Shown piece by piece: positions 1 to 8,966 of a stretch of DNA of 64,000 bases. Within the stretch, counting starts at the first letter, position 1. Each line of letters starts with the position of its first letter. The DNA is taken from assembly GCA_013151645.1 (NCBI GenBank), contig JAADHU010000005.1, positions 62,001 through 126,000 of the forward strand. The letters run 5' to 3'. The translations under genes and the position numbers were made by a program. A model generated the notes under the pieces. The model did not search any database. It was not told where the DNA came from and was given only the letters and a program-made list of their open reading frames with translations. This DNA comes from Gammaproteobacteria bacterium. Its GTDB lineage: Bacteria; Pseudomonadota; Gammaproteobacteria; Steroidobacterales; Woeseiaceae.

Positions 1-627
1 GTTTGTGCCGGACGGTCCACCACCGAGCGTCGCGCCGGCATTTTCGAGTTGATCGGCACCGCCGAACGATGCCCAGTCTTTGCCCATTGAATAAACGATC
101 ATCGGCGCCCGGGATGACAAAGTTGTCGTCGTACTGCCACAGGCCGACGCCGTCGTACCGGCCGCCGTGCTGCAAACAGACAGATCGGGAGCGAGATCGG
201 GCATGCCAACGTCACGCAATTCCCCGCCGGTGGTAAAATCCCAGTATCCATCGCCGTCAACGTCCGCCGCCGAAACGCTGTAACGAAACGGTGATCCCCA
301 GGGGTCCAGCAACAGATTGTCGTCGTTGCGGGAACCCGGCAGACCCAGCGTCGATGCCGGTACGAAGCCGTGCTGCACCGCGCAACCGCCGCCGGCCGTC
401 GCTGCCAGCCCGGCGCTTGCGGGCGTCGCCGGACACGGCAAATAGCCGTTGGCGAGCGCATATCCCTGCAAGGCCTCTTCAATGTATTCCAGAACCTCAC
501 GTACGTCCCGGACGCGAAGATTTTCTCTCTGGGCCGACAGCGGCATGGCAATACCACCCAGAATCAGCCCCATAATCAGTATCACGATCGATAACTCAAC
601 CAGCGTGAAGCCTTTTTCCGCACGCAT
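1..627 (-). CDS. Type IV prepilin / major-type pseudopilin (partial, runs off the left edge)
   Basis: The first 209 residues of a secreted pilin-like protein are visible; the stop lies beyond base 1. It begins with a short basic leader ending in Gly6, followed by FTLVELSIVILIMGLILGG: a prepilin peptidase site with Glu at +5 and a hydrophobic assembly helix. The start ATG at 627 has a strong AGGAGG ribosome site 7 bases upstream. The globular part carries LPCPAT and a later Cys, a pattern shared with the neighbouring pseudopilin (LPCPD), so both may have the same disulfide-stabilised head. It is the last visible gene of the pilus operon. Whether it is the main or a minor subunit cannot be decided without the genes to the left. 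Confidence 0.85.
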   Translation of the reverse strand, partial: MRAEKGFTLVELSIVILIMGLILGGIAMPLSAQRENLRVRDVREVLEYIEEALQGYALANGYLPCPATPASAGLAATAGGGCAVQHGFVPASTLGLPGSRNDDNLLLDPWGSPFRYSVSAADVDGDGYWDFTTGGELRDVGMPDLAPDLSVCSTAAGTTASACGSTTTTLSSRAPMIVYSMGKDWASFGGADQLENAGATLGGGPSGTN

Positions 628-638
628 CTTTATGCCTC

Positions 639-2075
639 CTAACACGAAGTCACCGCGAGCGTCGGATCGATACAAATGACAATGTCATTGAAGGAGTCCG
701 TCGCCGGCATGGATTGGTAATCGGCCGCGCCACCGCGGTACGGATGATTGAGCGCGTTCGCACCCTCCAGATAGTTGCCGATCCGGCCTCTGGTGTCTGC
801 GTCAATCGGCGGCGCGTTTCTCGTCTGGGCGGACGCGCTCAAACGCTCACCGGAAAAAAATACCATCGCGGCATACTGTCCGCCGCCGTTTATCGACAGA
901 CAATTTCCGCACTGAACCGGCACCACGGCCGATGGCTGAAAGGCATCTGCGACAACGTAGAAGAAATGATCTTTCCAGGTCCGCCACAATGCCAGCGACG
1001 TGTTGTTCCATTCCGGAACCTTTGCTGGATCGCAGTCGCCGAGTACTCGCAAGACGCTGCTACCGGTTACCCCGGCGCTGTCATCCACTGAATCCGGGAG
1101 CCGCCCGGAATACAGGCCCGTATTCACATCGTCGTAAGAATTGTCGTCCGCGTAGTTTGCCATCGACATCTGTGCCGGCCAGGGCAGTCTGCTATCGGCG
1201 AGGCCGGCGGCATTTGATCGCCCATACGCAGCGATGCATGCCGCAACGCCTTGTGTAAGTGCCGTCATCCTGGCGGCGAAGTCGTGCCGCCGATAGATGG
1301 CTTTCGCCAGTTCGTCACGACCGAGGCTAATAATGCGATCGTTGTGAGAGGCATTGGCGCCGGTGGCCACAGCGAATGTTTCAATGACGTACGGACTGGC
1401 CGACAAGGCCGCATTGGAAACACCAACAGTCGCGTCAGCCTCCAGAAAATCGGTCGCTGTAAAATCATCACTACAATTTCCGCCGGGGGAGCCGGCGGCC
1501 GCTCTCGACTGCCCGGCCACTGCTTCCATCGGCGCGATAATCATCGCAACCGGTCGATCTTCCGGTGCGATTCCGGCAATCATCTGTCCGCTATCGATGG
1601 AGTACAACTGCAGTTGTCCGTTTGAATCCGGATTGATCATTGTCGATGTCGATGCTGCCGCATTTTTGTAACTGCCGGAAACAACGTACCAGAGACAGGT
1701 ACCGCTACTATCGTGATACGGGCGCGTAGCCAGTGTTTTCCACGGAAATCGCCCCATAACCGCGACGCCTGAATTTCCGCACGCTGCGGTATGTGCTTCA
1801 CCATCCTGCCAGGGGCCGGTCGCATCGATATCCGGGCACGGCAGTCGCGCCGCAGCACCCGGTGAAAACTCTGAATACGTTGTCGCGTATTCGATCAACG
1901 CCTGCTTTGCCATCGCGAGTACGCGCTGCGTGTCCGCATTTCGTTCATTGCGCGCGAGCCCGGATCGCAACTTGCCGACAAGCAGCGCGGATGCCGCGAC
2001 AACCACGACCATCAGCATCAGCAGCAATGCCGCGCCGCGTTCGCGTCGCGGGTACTTAGTGTTCGCCGGCATCAT
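639..2075 (-). CDS. GspK/PilX/MshP-like minor pseudopilin
   Basis: 478 residues. After RRERG comes a hydrophobic segment AALLLMLMVVVVAASALLV, a class III prepilin leader but without Glu at +5, as in GspK/PilX-type subunits that cap or prime the pilus. The large periplasmic part contains LPCPD near residue 78 and several paired Cys (for example CGNC late in the protein), suggesting disulfides. It overlaps the end of the preceding small exported protein by 20 bases and ends 11 bases before the prepilin ribosome site, so it belongs to the same transcript. By position it corresponds to MshP/MshQ-type genes of MSHA clusters, but no specific orthology is claimed. Pseudopilin call is firm; the exact subfamily is not. 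Confidence 0.7.
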   Translation of the reverse strand: MMPANTKYPRRERGAALLLMLMVVVVAASALLVGKLRSGLARNERNADTQRVLAMAKQALIEYATTYSEFSPGAAARLPCPDIDATGPWQDGEAHTAACGNSGVAVMGRFPWKTLATRPYHDSSGTCLWYVVSGSYKNAAASTSTMINPDSNGQLQLYSIDSGQMIAGIAPEDRPVAMIIAPMEAVAGQSRAAAGSPGGNCSDDFTATDFLEADATVGVSNAALSASPYVIETFAVATGANASHNDRIISLGRDELAKAIYRRHDFAARMTALTQGVAACIAAYGRSNAAGLADSRLPWPAQMSMANYADDNSYDDVNTGLYSGRLPDSVDDSAGVTGSSVLRVLGDCDPAKVPEWNNTSLALWRTWKDHFFYVVADAFQPSAVVPVQCGNCLSINGGGQYAAMVFFSGERLSASAQTRNAPPIDADTRGRIGNYLEGANALNHPYRGGAADYQSMPATDSFNDIVICIDPTLAVTSC

Positions 2076-2532
2076 CGGTAGAATCGCTCGCAGCAGACGA
2101 CGTTTCGGGAGGACTGCCCTCAGAGACGCTGACGGCCGCAGGAGAATGGGGCCCGCCGGCGGTTGGCGTCTTTCGCACCCCGATTACGATGCTGCCGGAA
2201 AGCCGCAAACGCCGCGACGAAGACGTACTGTTCGTCGGTCGGAAATCGCCGTTCGCCCAGGTCGAGCGCCTGCCCGAGGGACCGACGATGTAACCGACCG
2301 CCTGTCGCCGCTTGGCACTCGGCCTGTCAATATTCTCGCCCACTGGTCGCGAAGCGGGGACCACCTCAGGCGGGACCGCCACCCTCCTGGCATCGAGTCG
2401 CCGCCGCTCGTCCACGCTCAGGAAAAGCCCGCCAAGCGGCTGAGCCTCCGTTGTGACGGTATCGTCCGCCTGAGCGGTCGAGAGATGACCGCACAGCCCG
2501 ATGACGATCATGACTTTGGCGAATGTCTTCAT
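2056..2532 (-). CDS. Small exported pilus-assembly protein (MshK/GspC-like position)
   Basis: 158 residues starting with a cleavable-looking signal peptide (MKTFAKVMIVIGLCGHLSTAQA) followed by a low-complexity periplasmic region with LFLSVDERRRLDARR near residue 36, a motif seen in small partners of secretins in MSHA-like loci. A later stretch, RLRLSGSIVIGVRKTPTAG, could be a short beta domain similar in role to PilP/MshK (linking inner-membrane platform and secretin). The start overlaps the stop of the PilO-like gene as ATGA, implying translational coupling. Low sequence information: the function is inferred from order and topology only. Confidence 0.5.
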   Translation of the reverse strand: MKTFAKVMIVIGLCGHLSTAQADDTVTTEAQPLGGLFLSVDERRRLDARRVAVPPEVVPASRPVGENIDRPSAKRRQAVGYIVGPSGRRSTWANGDFRPTNSTSSSRRLRLSGSIVIGVRKTPTAGGPHSPAAVSVSEGSPPETSSAASDSTDDAGEH

Positions 2533-3161
2533 ATAATGACTTCATTGTCCGTGACGTCCGGTGTTGTCACGCTAAACACGACGATCGAGCAACTCGCGAC
2601 AATATTGGGATGTATTGTGGACAGTTCAGCCAATTCCGATTCACGCGTCATTGTGCACCGTTCAACCTTGATGAGGCCGGGAACTTCTGACTGCAGTTTG
2701 TCGACGAAGCGGAGTAAGTCCAGCTCATGTATCAGGCCGATTTCAAGTTCTAACGTACTTTGGCTGATCTTTATGTCGTCGACATGGCCAGGCCCGCCAA
2801 CCGGAGCGATTACACCGCGCTGTGGTTGCAGCGCATAGGTCACGTGCGGCAACCCCAGCTCTTTCGCAATGATGCGTAAGGATTCGATCCAGTCCAGTCG
2901 GCTTTCCGAACCGACGAACCCTTGCTTCTGGAAATATTCGTAGCGGCGCAAGTAGCGGTTCACCAACCGCTGACGATAAATCAGTTCATCGTAGTCATTG
3001 TTCACCGCCGCACGATTGCTCGAAAACTGCGCATAGCGCTGCTGCTCGGTGTCGACGAACCAAAAGCTCGCCGCGAGCACAACGATCGCCACCAGGGCTG
3101 TGGACGCCGGCCACAATGTGTCTTTAAGGAGGTACCTCCAGTCGACATCAACCATTTTCAC
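2529..3161 (-). CDS. PilO/GspM/MshJ-like inner-membrane assembly protein
   Basis: 210 residues: short cytoplasmic N-terminus, one transmembrane helix (about residues 18-35), then a coiled-coil segment rich in Arg/Gln/Tyr and a C-terminal ferredoxin-like-sized periplasmic domain. This is the standard layout of PilO/GspM proteins, which form the inner-membrane alignment ring with PilN/GspL. It overlaps the end of the upstream GspL/PilN-like gene by 14 bases and the next gene by 4 bases. Sequence similarity in this family is low, so the call rests on topology, length and the gene order L-like then O/M-like. Confidence 0.6.
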   Translation of the reverse strand: MKMVDVDWRYLLKDTLWPASTALVAIVVLAASFWFVDTEQQRYAQFSSNRAAVNNDYDELIYRQRLVNRYLRRYEYFQKQGFVGSESRLDWIESLRIIAKELGLPHVTYALQPQRGVIAPVGGPGHVDDIKISQSTLELEIGLIHELDLLRFVDKLQSEVPGLIKVERCTMTRESELAELSTIHPNIVASCSIVVFSVTTPDVTDNEVII

Positions 3162-4731
3162 CGCTACTTTCTCCTGTCATCGTGCCCCATTCGAGCCGCA
3201 AACGAAATTGCGCACTACGAGTCGCACCGCCGCGAACCACTTCGCCACTAATGGAAGACTGAGGACTCGCGTCGAGCGGGTACTGCGTTGTCGTCACTTG
3301 ATCGAATGCGGTATTTTCCTGCAGCGCCGCCACGAAACGATTGATTGATGCAAAAGCGACCCGCATGTCGCCGCCAAAAGGCGTTATCTGTGCGGATAGC
3401 TCGACACTGATCGAGGTCAGTGCCGAGATACTCACCGGCAGCGGTTGTTCGCCTGGCCGCTGCCGCGACGGAACACTCTGGCCGTTATCCGGCGGTCGTG
3501 TCGACCAATTCAACTGCTCAATCCGAATCTGCGGAAAAGCACCGAGAACACTGGCAATCTCACCCATCACCCACGCGACAGGAAGGCGGTTGTGCAGGAT
3601 ATAGTCACCCGTATCCACAGCCAGCTTCATTTCATTCGAGTTCGCCCGAACGGGCGCGAAATTTTCGTTTTCGCGCTGCAATGTTTCTGCTATTCGCTGA
3701 ATCTGCCGGTCCGTGGCGGCCGAGGCGGACCGAAGAAACAGCCCGTCAACAACGTTAATACCGGCGGCCGCACAAAATCCGACGCTTGCCGCCAATGCAG
3801 CACCGACCATGGCGTGGCGTAACTTCTGCAGTCGAAAATATCTCGACTCAGATCGCAATGCGTAGCAGGAACGCTTCCTGCTGCGTGACATCATTGCCAG
3901 GTAGAGAAATTCCTGATGATTGCTTTCGAGGCCAGCGTTCAATCCAACTGCATTTGCCGCCTTCACGGGGTCCATAAAGTGTATCTTTATAGGCATCGTC
4001 CCCTGATCGCCGGCCATAACCAGGTCGGAAGTTTCCCGGTCGGCAAGTAAGTAGACGTCGATATTTTCGTAAACGCTCAACAATCGGCTACGTTCAAGAT
4101 AGCGACGACTTCGCGAAACCTCCGCGAAGACGAAATCGCCGAATGCGGGGTCGACGATGTCAGGACTTTTCGACAGTCGCGCGCTCTTGGCGAAGCCGTC
4201 ACGCACGAAAACCTGCCGCAACATGTTTCCCTGGTGAAGTGTCATGAATAGAGCGTTGTGCCCCGGATTGAACAGTTTTGCAAAAAGTTCGGCACCCAGC
4301 ATTGGCACTGAACGAATTTCACTCAGCGGCGTTTTGTAGGTCATCAGAACTTGCAACCAGGCATCAAGCAATTCCGGGTTCGAGACGGCGCTGTACATTA
4401 CTTCGTGCGTATTTTTCTTGCGATGTTTGCCAACCTGATAATGCCCAAGTCGATAGGAGGTCCGCGGAAACTTGCGCATCAGACGGCGTTCAATCAGCGC
4501 TTTCCGGTCACGAATGCCCAGCCGGGGAATGGAATCTGCATAGAGTTCTTCTTCGATGACGTCTACCAGCATCGCACTTGGCTGCTGCGAAGCACTTTTC
4601 ATATAAGATGAAAATTCGCTCAGGCCACCGTCATCACGGTGAAATCGTGCGCATTCCTCAAAACGTCCGCGTCGACGAAGGTAGACCACCAACTCCTGCT
4701 GCGTAACGTAGAATATTCGTCGTTCGGCCAT
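3148..4731 (-). CDS. GspL / PilM-PilN-like fused inner-membrane protein
   Basis: 527 residues. The N-terminal ~300 residues are cytoplasmic, with alternating strands and a motif LLDAWLQVLMTYKTPLSEI that fits a degenerate actin-like PilM/GspL domain. One transmembrane helix follows (about 318-340), then a coiled coil and a periplasmic domain ending in sequence resembling PilN. The protein thus joins the PilM and PilN roles as in GspL and would recruit the ATPase to the platform. I place the start at the ATG at 4731, one base after the stop of the GspF gene; the longer open frame begins inside that gene. Standard MSHA loci encode MshI and MshJ separately; here the cytoplasmic part is unusually large and no MshM-like ATPase is found. 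Confidence 0.6.
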   Translation of the reverse strand: MAERRIFYVTQQELVVYLRRRGRFEECARFHRDDGGLSEFSSYMKSASQQPSAMLVDVIEEELYADSIPRLGIRDRKALIERRLMRKFPRTSYRLGHYQVGKHRKKNTHEVMYSAVSNPELLDAWLQVLMTYKTPLSEIRSVPMLGAELFAKLFNPGHNALFMTLHQGNMLRQVFVRDGFAKSARLSKSPDIVDPAFGDFVFAEVSRSRRYLERSRLLSVYENIDVYLLADRETSDLVMAGDQGTMPIKIHFMDPVKAANAVGLNAGLESNHQEFLYLAMMSRSRKRSCYALRSESRYFRLQKLRHAMVGAALAASVGFCAAAGINVVDGLFLRSASAATDRQIQRIAETLQRENENFAPVRANSNEMKLAVDTGDYILHNRLPVAWVMGEIASVLGAFPQIRIEQLNWSTRPPDNGQSVPSRQRPGEQPLPVSISALTSISVELSAQITPFGGDMRVAFASINRFVAALQENTAFDQVTTTQYPLDASPQSSISGEVVRGGATRSAQFRLRLEWGTMTGESSGENG

Positions 4732-4732
4732 G

Positions 4733-5935
4733 TCAGAGTCCGAGTTGTCCGAGCGTGTCATAGATCGGACCCAGCACCGATAGCATGATCCAGCCCATGA
4801 TGGCTCCGAGCACAACGGTCATCGCCGGTTCGATCACCGCCTGCAGCTTATCGATCGATTCGCTGACTTCCCGATCGTAGAAATAGCTGACGTTCTCCAG
4901 TGCAACATCCAACTCGCCGGTCACCTCGCCCATCTTGATCATCCGCACGACCAGCGGCGGAAACAGACCGGTCGCTTCTACACCTCCACTGAGGGAAGCG
5001 CCGTCCGCGATGGACGCCGATATGTGTTGTAACGCACGCTTGATGACGGCATTGCCTGCGATTTCCTCGCTAAGCTTCAAGGCGGAGAGAACGTCGAGGC
5101 CCGCACCGTACAGAAGCCCGAAATAGCTCGCAAAGCGATTTAATATCAGCTTGTTAATGATCGGACCGATGTACCAAAGTCGCAGTTTCCAGCCGTCTAC
5201 GACAAGGCGCATCTCCTGACTTCGTCGCGCCTGGAAGCGAATGCCCAGTAATATGATGAAAGGCGATGGAATCACCCAGTACCAGTTACCGACCATAAAA
5301 TCTGATAAAGCGATCAGCGCAATAGTATGGAGAGGGAGTTCCTGTCCCATATCTTCAATAAAGCCCACCATCTCCGGCACGACGTAGAGCATCATGAACA
5401 CCAGTACCGAAAGCACCACGACACCGACGAACGCCGGATACATGGCGATGGATTTCGACTTCGCGATCAACTCGTCCTGCCACTTGAGTGATTCGGTTAG
5501 CTTCTGCATCACTTTTGGCAGTTCGCCGGTTTCCTCGCCGACCGCGACAAGACTCACAAACACTGTATCGAATGCATCAGGAAAATCTTCCATTGCCTGC
5601 GACAACGTCTGACCTGCTTCCACCGAGATAATCAGATTCGCGATGACACTCCTGAATTCAGGCAGCGTCGTGCTATCGCGCAGATCCGTGAGCGCTTCCA
5701 ACATCGGCAAGCCGGCCTTGGACACCTGTTCCATGTGAAAGCAAAAACCGATCAGGTCTTTGCGACTGACCTTGTTGGTTCGACCGAATCGACGACTGCG
5801 TTGTGCACCGAAACTAACCAGCTCACTATCGGCCTGCCACAAACGCGATTCGAGCGCGCGTTCGTTCGGTGCATCGAGACTCCCCTGAACGATATTTCCC
5901 TGCGGGTCGACGGCGCGATACGTGTAAGTGGGCAT
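4733..5935 (-). CDS. GspF/PilC/MshG-family platform protein
   Basis: 400 residues with the two-repeat T2SSF architecture: each repeat is a cytoplasmic helical bundle followed by a membrane hairpin, with transmembrane segments near 165-190, 212-232 and 370-390. Typical motifs are GNIVQGSLDAPN at the N-terminus, FCFHMEQVSKAGLPMLEAL in repeat one and GAGLDVLSALKLSEEIAGN with MIKMGEVTGELD in repeat two. It forms the rotary inner-membrane base on which the GspE-type ATPase acts. It follows the ATPase gene after 5 bases. Full length for the family (about 400). Confidence 0.92.
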   Translation of the reverse strand: MPTYTYRAVDPQGNIVQGSLDAPNERALESRLWQADSELVSFGAQRSRRFGRTNKVSRKDLIGFCFHMEQVSKAGLPMLEALTDLRDSTTLPEFRSVIANLIISVEAGQTLSQAMEDFPDAFDTVFVSLVAVGEETGELPKVMQKLTESLKWQDELIAKSKSIAMYPAFVGVVVLSVLVFMMLYVVPEMVGFIEDMGQELPLHTIALIALSDFMVGNWYWVIPSPFIILLGIRFQARRSQEMRLVVDGWKLRLWYIGPIINKLILNRFASYFGLLYGAGLDVLSALKLSEEIAGNAVIKRALQHISASIADGASLSGGVEATGLFPPLVVRMIKMGEVTGELDVALENVSYFYDREVSESIDKLQAVIEPAMTVVLGAIMGWIMLSVLGPIYDTLGQLGL

Positions 5936-5940
5936 CTCGG

Positions 5941-7668
5941 TTAACTCACTCTCGTGGTCAGATCCACGACGCGAGAGATTTCTGAAAGACTGGTCATGCC
6001 GGAAAGAACGATGCGGGCCGCATCTGTCGCGAGGTCACGAAAGCCGTTTTGTTGCGCCAGCGTTAACATTTCCTGTTGCGTCGCACCACGCGCGATCAGT
6101 TCGTCCATGCTCGAATTGAATTTCAAGACCTCAATCACCGCGACACGGCCTTTGTAGCCAATATTGTTACAGGCTTCGCAACCGGACTCTCGATATAACA
6201 ACAGGGGTTTCGTCGTGTGAGTATCCAGCAATCGACGTTCGGTCTCGTCCGGCGCATAAGCCTGCTTGCAATGTCGACACAGCTTGCGTACCAGTCGTTG
6301 CGCCACTATGCCGATTATATTGCCGGCCATAATGCGCGGTTTTACACCGATGTCGACGAGTCGTGGAATCGCCCCCAATGCCGAATTAGTATGCAACGTG
6401 GAGAATACCTGGTGACCGGTCATGGCCGCACGAAAGGCCATGTCCGCGGTGCCCTCGTCACGTATTTCACCAACGAGGATAACGTCCGGGTCCTGACGCA
6501 TCATTGAGCGGATACCGTTCGCGAAATCGAGTTTGGCGGATTCGTTGACTGACGTTTGTCGAATCATCGCCATCGGATACTCGACAGGATCTTCGAGCGT
6601 CATGATGTTTATCGATTCGTCATTTCGATAATTGAGCATGGAGTAAAGTGTCGTCGTCTTACCGCTACCGGTCGGGCCGGTAACCAGGATAATGCCCTCC
6701 GGCCTGGCCATCATGACCTGCAAAGCGGTCAGCGTTTCTCGCGCAAGATTCAGATTCTCGAGCGGCACAATGCCCTTTTTCCTGTCAAGAATACGCAAGA
6801 CGAAATTCTCACCGTGCGTTGTTTGCTGGCAGGCGACGCGAAAGTCGATTTTTCGACCCGCGAGACTCAGTGAAATTCGGCCGTCCTGAGGTGCCCGCGA
6901 TTCGGCGATATTCATTCTGGACATTACCTTGAGGCGTACAATCATGCCGGGCCAGTAAGAACGGTGCAACGCCATAACCTGCCGCAAGACGCCATCGATA
7001 CGGTAACGAACACGCAGGAATCCGGCCTCCGGCTCCAGGTGAATGTCCGATGCGTCTCGTTTCACCGCATCGGCCAGGATCGCGTCAACAAGACGAACAA
7101 GGGGATGACTGTACTCGTCGTTTTCAACAGCGAGTTCCAGTTTGTCTACCTCGCCGGTATCGATTTCTCTCAAGATGCCCTGCAACGACAATTCGAACTG
7201 GTAGAACTGTTCGATCGCGGCCTCGATCTCCTCCTCCCCGGCAACCAGGGTTTCCATACCGATGTCGCCGCCGAGCAATGCGGCTATCTGGTCAAGCGCA
7301 ACAAGATTGAAGGTGTCCGACATTGCAATTGTGAGCACCTTGTCGTTCTTGTCAAAATTGATCGGCAGGAGGGAATAGCGTCGCGCAACGTCTTTCGGGA
7401 TCATTTGCAGCGCGTCCGGATCGGGAATCACGCTGGCCAGATCGATACTCTCGTGCCCGAACGACTCACCCAGCGTATCCCGAATGACGCCTTCGCTAAC
7501 GAGGCCAAGCTTGACCAGGATGCGTCCAAGGGGTTCGTCATGCCGGCTCTGTTCGGTCAGCGCAACCTGCAATTGGTCCTGCGTAATCAGGCCGGAATTG
7601 ATGAGCCGTTCGCCCAGAGGCAGGCCCGGCGCGACATTCTGCAGCTTTCGAATGGTCGTTGTGCTCAC
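5941..7668 (-). CDS. GspE/PilB/MshE-family assembly ATPase
   Basis: 575 residues. An N-terminal MshEN-type domain holds two LG-L-G-L motifs (LGERLINSGLITQDQL near 18-33 and LGRILVKLGLVSEGVI near 47-62), followed by a second N-domain (about 75-160). The ATPase core carries Walker A GPTGSGKT (331-338), Asp/His boxes, Walker B VILVGEIRD (396-404) and a four-Cys zinc site (C464, C467, C497, C500) typical of extension ATPases. MshEN domains bind cyclic di-GMP in MshE; here the Arg that normally precedes the first LG is Pro17, so binding is uncertain. Its ATG overlaps the stop of the TPR gene (ATGA). It powers pilus or pseudopilus assembly. Confidence 0.92.
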   Translation of the reverse strand: MSTTTIRKLQNVAPGLPLGERLINSGLITQDQLQVALTEQSRHDEPLGRILVKLGLVSEGVIRDTLGESFGHESIDLASVIPDPDALQMIPKDVARRYSLLPINFDKNDKVLTIAMSDTFNLVALDQIAALLGGDIGMETLVAGEEEIEAAIEQFYQFELSLQGILREIDTGEVDKLELAVENDEYSHPLVRLVDAILADAVKRDASDIHLEPEAGFLRVRYRIDGVLRQVMALHRSYWPGMIVRLKVMSRMNIAESRAPQDGRISLSLAGRKIDFRVACQQTTHGENFVLRILDRKKGIVPLENLNLARETLTALQVMMARPEGIILVTGPTGSGKTTTLYSMLNYRNDESINIMTLEDPVEYPMAMIRQTSVNESAKLDFANGIRSMMRQDPDVILVGEIRDEGTADMAFRAAMTGHQVFSTLHTNSALGAIPRLVDIGVKPRIMAGNIIGIVAQRLVRKLCRHCKQAYAPDETERRLLDTHTTKPLLLYRESGCEACNNIGYKGRVAVIEVLKFNSSMDELIARGATQQEMLTLAQQNGFRDLATDAARIVLSGMTSLSEISRVVDLTTRVS

Positions 7669-8939
7669 AGCGGCACACCCGAATCCGAAGTCAGTTTATG
7701 CAGCTGTTCCGCAATTAGGTTGCGATCAACCGAAGAGCTCCGGTCTGCGGTGGTGGACGCGATTCGATAGTACGATCTCGCCTGCCTGTATTGTCCGAGA
7801 TGGTGCATGCATACAGCTGCGTTGAAACTGTAATCCGCATTGGCAGGTTCCAGGCGGTGGGCATTGAGAAAGGCCAGACGCGCCTCCGCCCATGATTCAA
7901 CCTCGGCCGCCAGCAAACCCAACGCAAAATGCAGCTCAGCGGCCTGCGGATGCCGCTGCAACAAGACCTTCAAGCGGGTGGTTCTGGTCGCTCGATCACC
8001 GCTCGACGAATGCATCAGGAGCACGGACGCCGCGGCGGTATTCCGGGGTTCCTGCTCAAGCAATTTTTCGTATACCGGAATCCATTTATCCGGGCCGGCC
8101 GTTTTTCGCAATACAGCGGCTAATCCGGCCAGCGCATTTGAATTGCGCGGATCGATGCCGAGTGCCGCACGATAGTGAATTTCAGCTCGCCGATAATCAC
8201 CTGTCTGATAGGCTTCGAACGCCGCGCGTTCGTCTGCAAAAGCGGGTGTACGGAAGCCGGGCAGAAGCTGCTTGACCTCGGCCGGTGACGCGCGCTCGGC
8301 CGTGGACGATCCTCGCAGATCCGGCTCCGAATGGGATCGGGCACGAATCCGCTCCGCTGCGGCTACTACCTCCGGCTGACTGTCGTCCCGACTACCACCC
8401 GGCACACTATTCTCGCGCAATTGAGTCCATTCGCTGACGTCGATATTCTCCCGGGTATCGCGTCCAGGCGGAAACGACAGGTCGCCCAGATCGTAATTCA
8501 GGTTTTGCACCGTCGCGTATTGGTAGAGAGCATAGGCACCCGCCGCTGTCGATAGCGCCAGCAGTGCTATCGCGGGCGACCATACGCCAACGCGCACAAT
8601 CCAGTGACGCCTGCACAATGCTCTGCCATCGTTACTTTCGGCGGAATAGCCCGACGATGCTACATCCGCGTCGCTGAGTACCGGCAATAAACACGCTTCG
8701 TCGTCCATTGAGCGATCTGCCTCGTTATCGCCCTCCGTCACTGTCGCATCGGGATCGGTGGCAAGCTCGAGGTCTTTTTCGTCCTCGATGTACAAGGTCT
8801 CCGGCCGCACGTCGACCGTCGCGGCGTGAGCCACGATGTCGCCGCCCTCGTGGCGCTCCGCTGGCAAGCCGTGCGAAACAGGATCTGTTTCCGCATCAGC
8901 GCTCGCTTGTCGCAGCAAGTCTGCCAGTGGACTTTTCAT
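7665..8939 (-). CDS. MshN-like TPR membrane protein
   Basis: 424 residues: an acidic, probably disordered cytoplasmic N-terminus, one transmembrane helix (about residues 122-143, VGVWSPAIALLALSTAAGAYALYQY region), then a periplasmic part with tetratricopeptide repeats from about residue 235 on (GDYRRAEIHYRAALGIDPRNSNALAGLAAV and three further units). The same layout and the position between secretin and ATPase genes match MshN. TPR proteins of this type help secretin or pilus assembly as PilF/PilW do. In Vibrio MSHA loci an AAA+ MshM gene usually separates secretin and mshN; here there is none. Confidence 0.65.
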   Translation of the reverse strand: MKSPLADLLRQASADAETDPVSHGLPAERHEGGDIVAHAATVDVRPETLYIEDEKDLELATDPDATVTEGDNEADRSMDDEACLLPVLSDADVASSGYSAESNDGRALCRRHWIVRVGVWSPAIALLALSTAAGAYALYQYATVQNLNYDLGDLSFPPGRDTRENIDVSEWTQLRENSVPGGSRDDSQPEVVAAAERIRARSHSEPDLRGSSTAERASPAEVKQLLPGFRTPAFADERAAFEAYQTGDYRRAEIHYRAALGIDPRNSNALAGLAAVLRKTAGPDKWIPVYEKLLEQEPRNTAAASVLLMHSSSGDRATRTTRLKVLLQRHPQAAELHFALGLLAAEVESWAEARLAFLNAHRLEPANADYSFNAAVCMHHLGQYRQARSYYRIASTTADRSSSVDRNLIAEQLHKLTSDSGVPL

Positions 8940-8966
8940 TGTTGCGCCCGCCGATTCACGATGTGC

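Noticed and set aside
1930-2838. Plus-strand open frame of 302 codons opposite the pilus genes
   Set aside because: It lies antisense over three genes with clear topology and overlaps, has an Arg/Ser-rich composition typical of shadow frames and no domain.
6964-7770. Plus-strand open frame of 268 codons opposite the GspE ATPase
   Set aside because: Antisense to the conserved N-domains of the ATPase; no family features.
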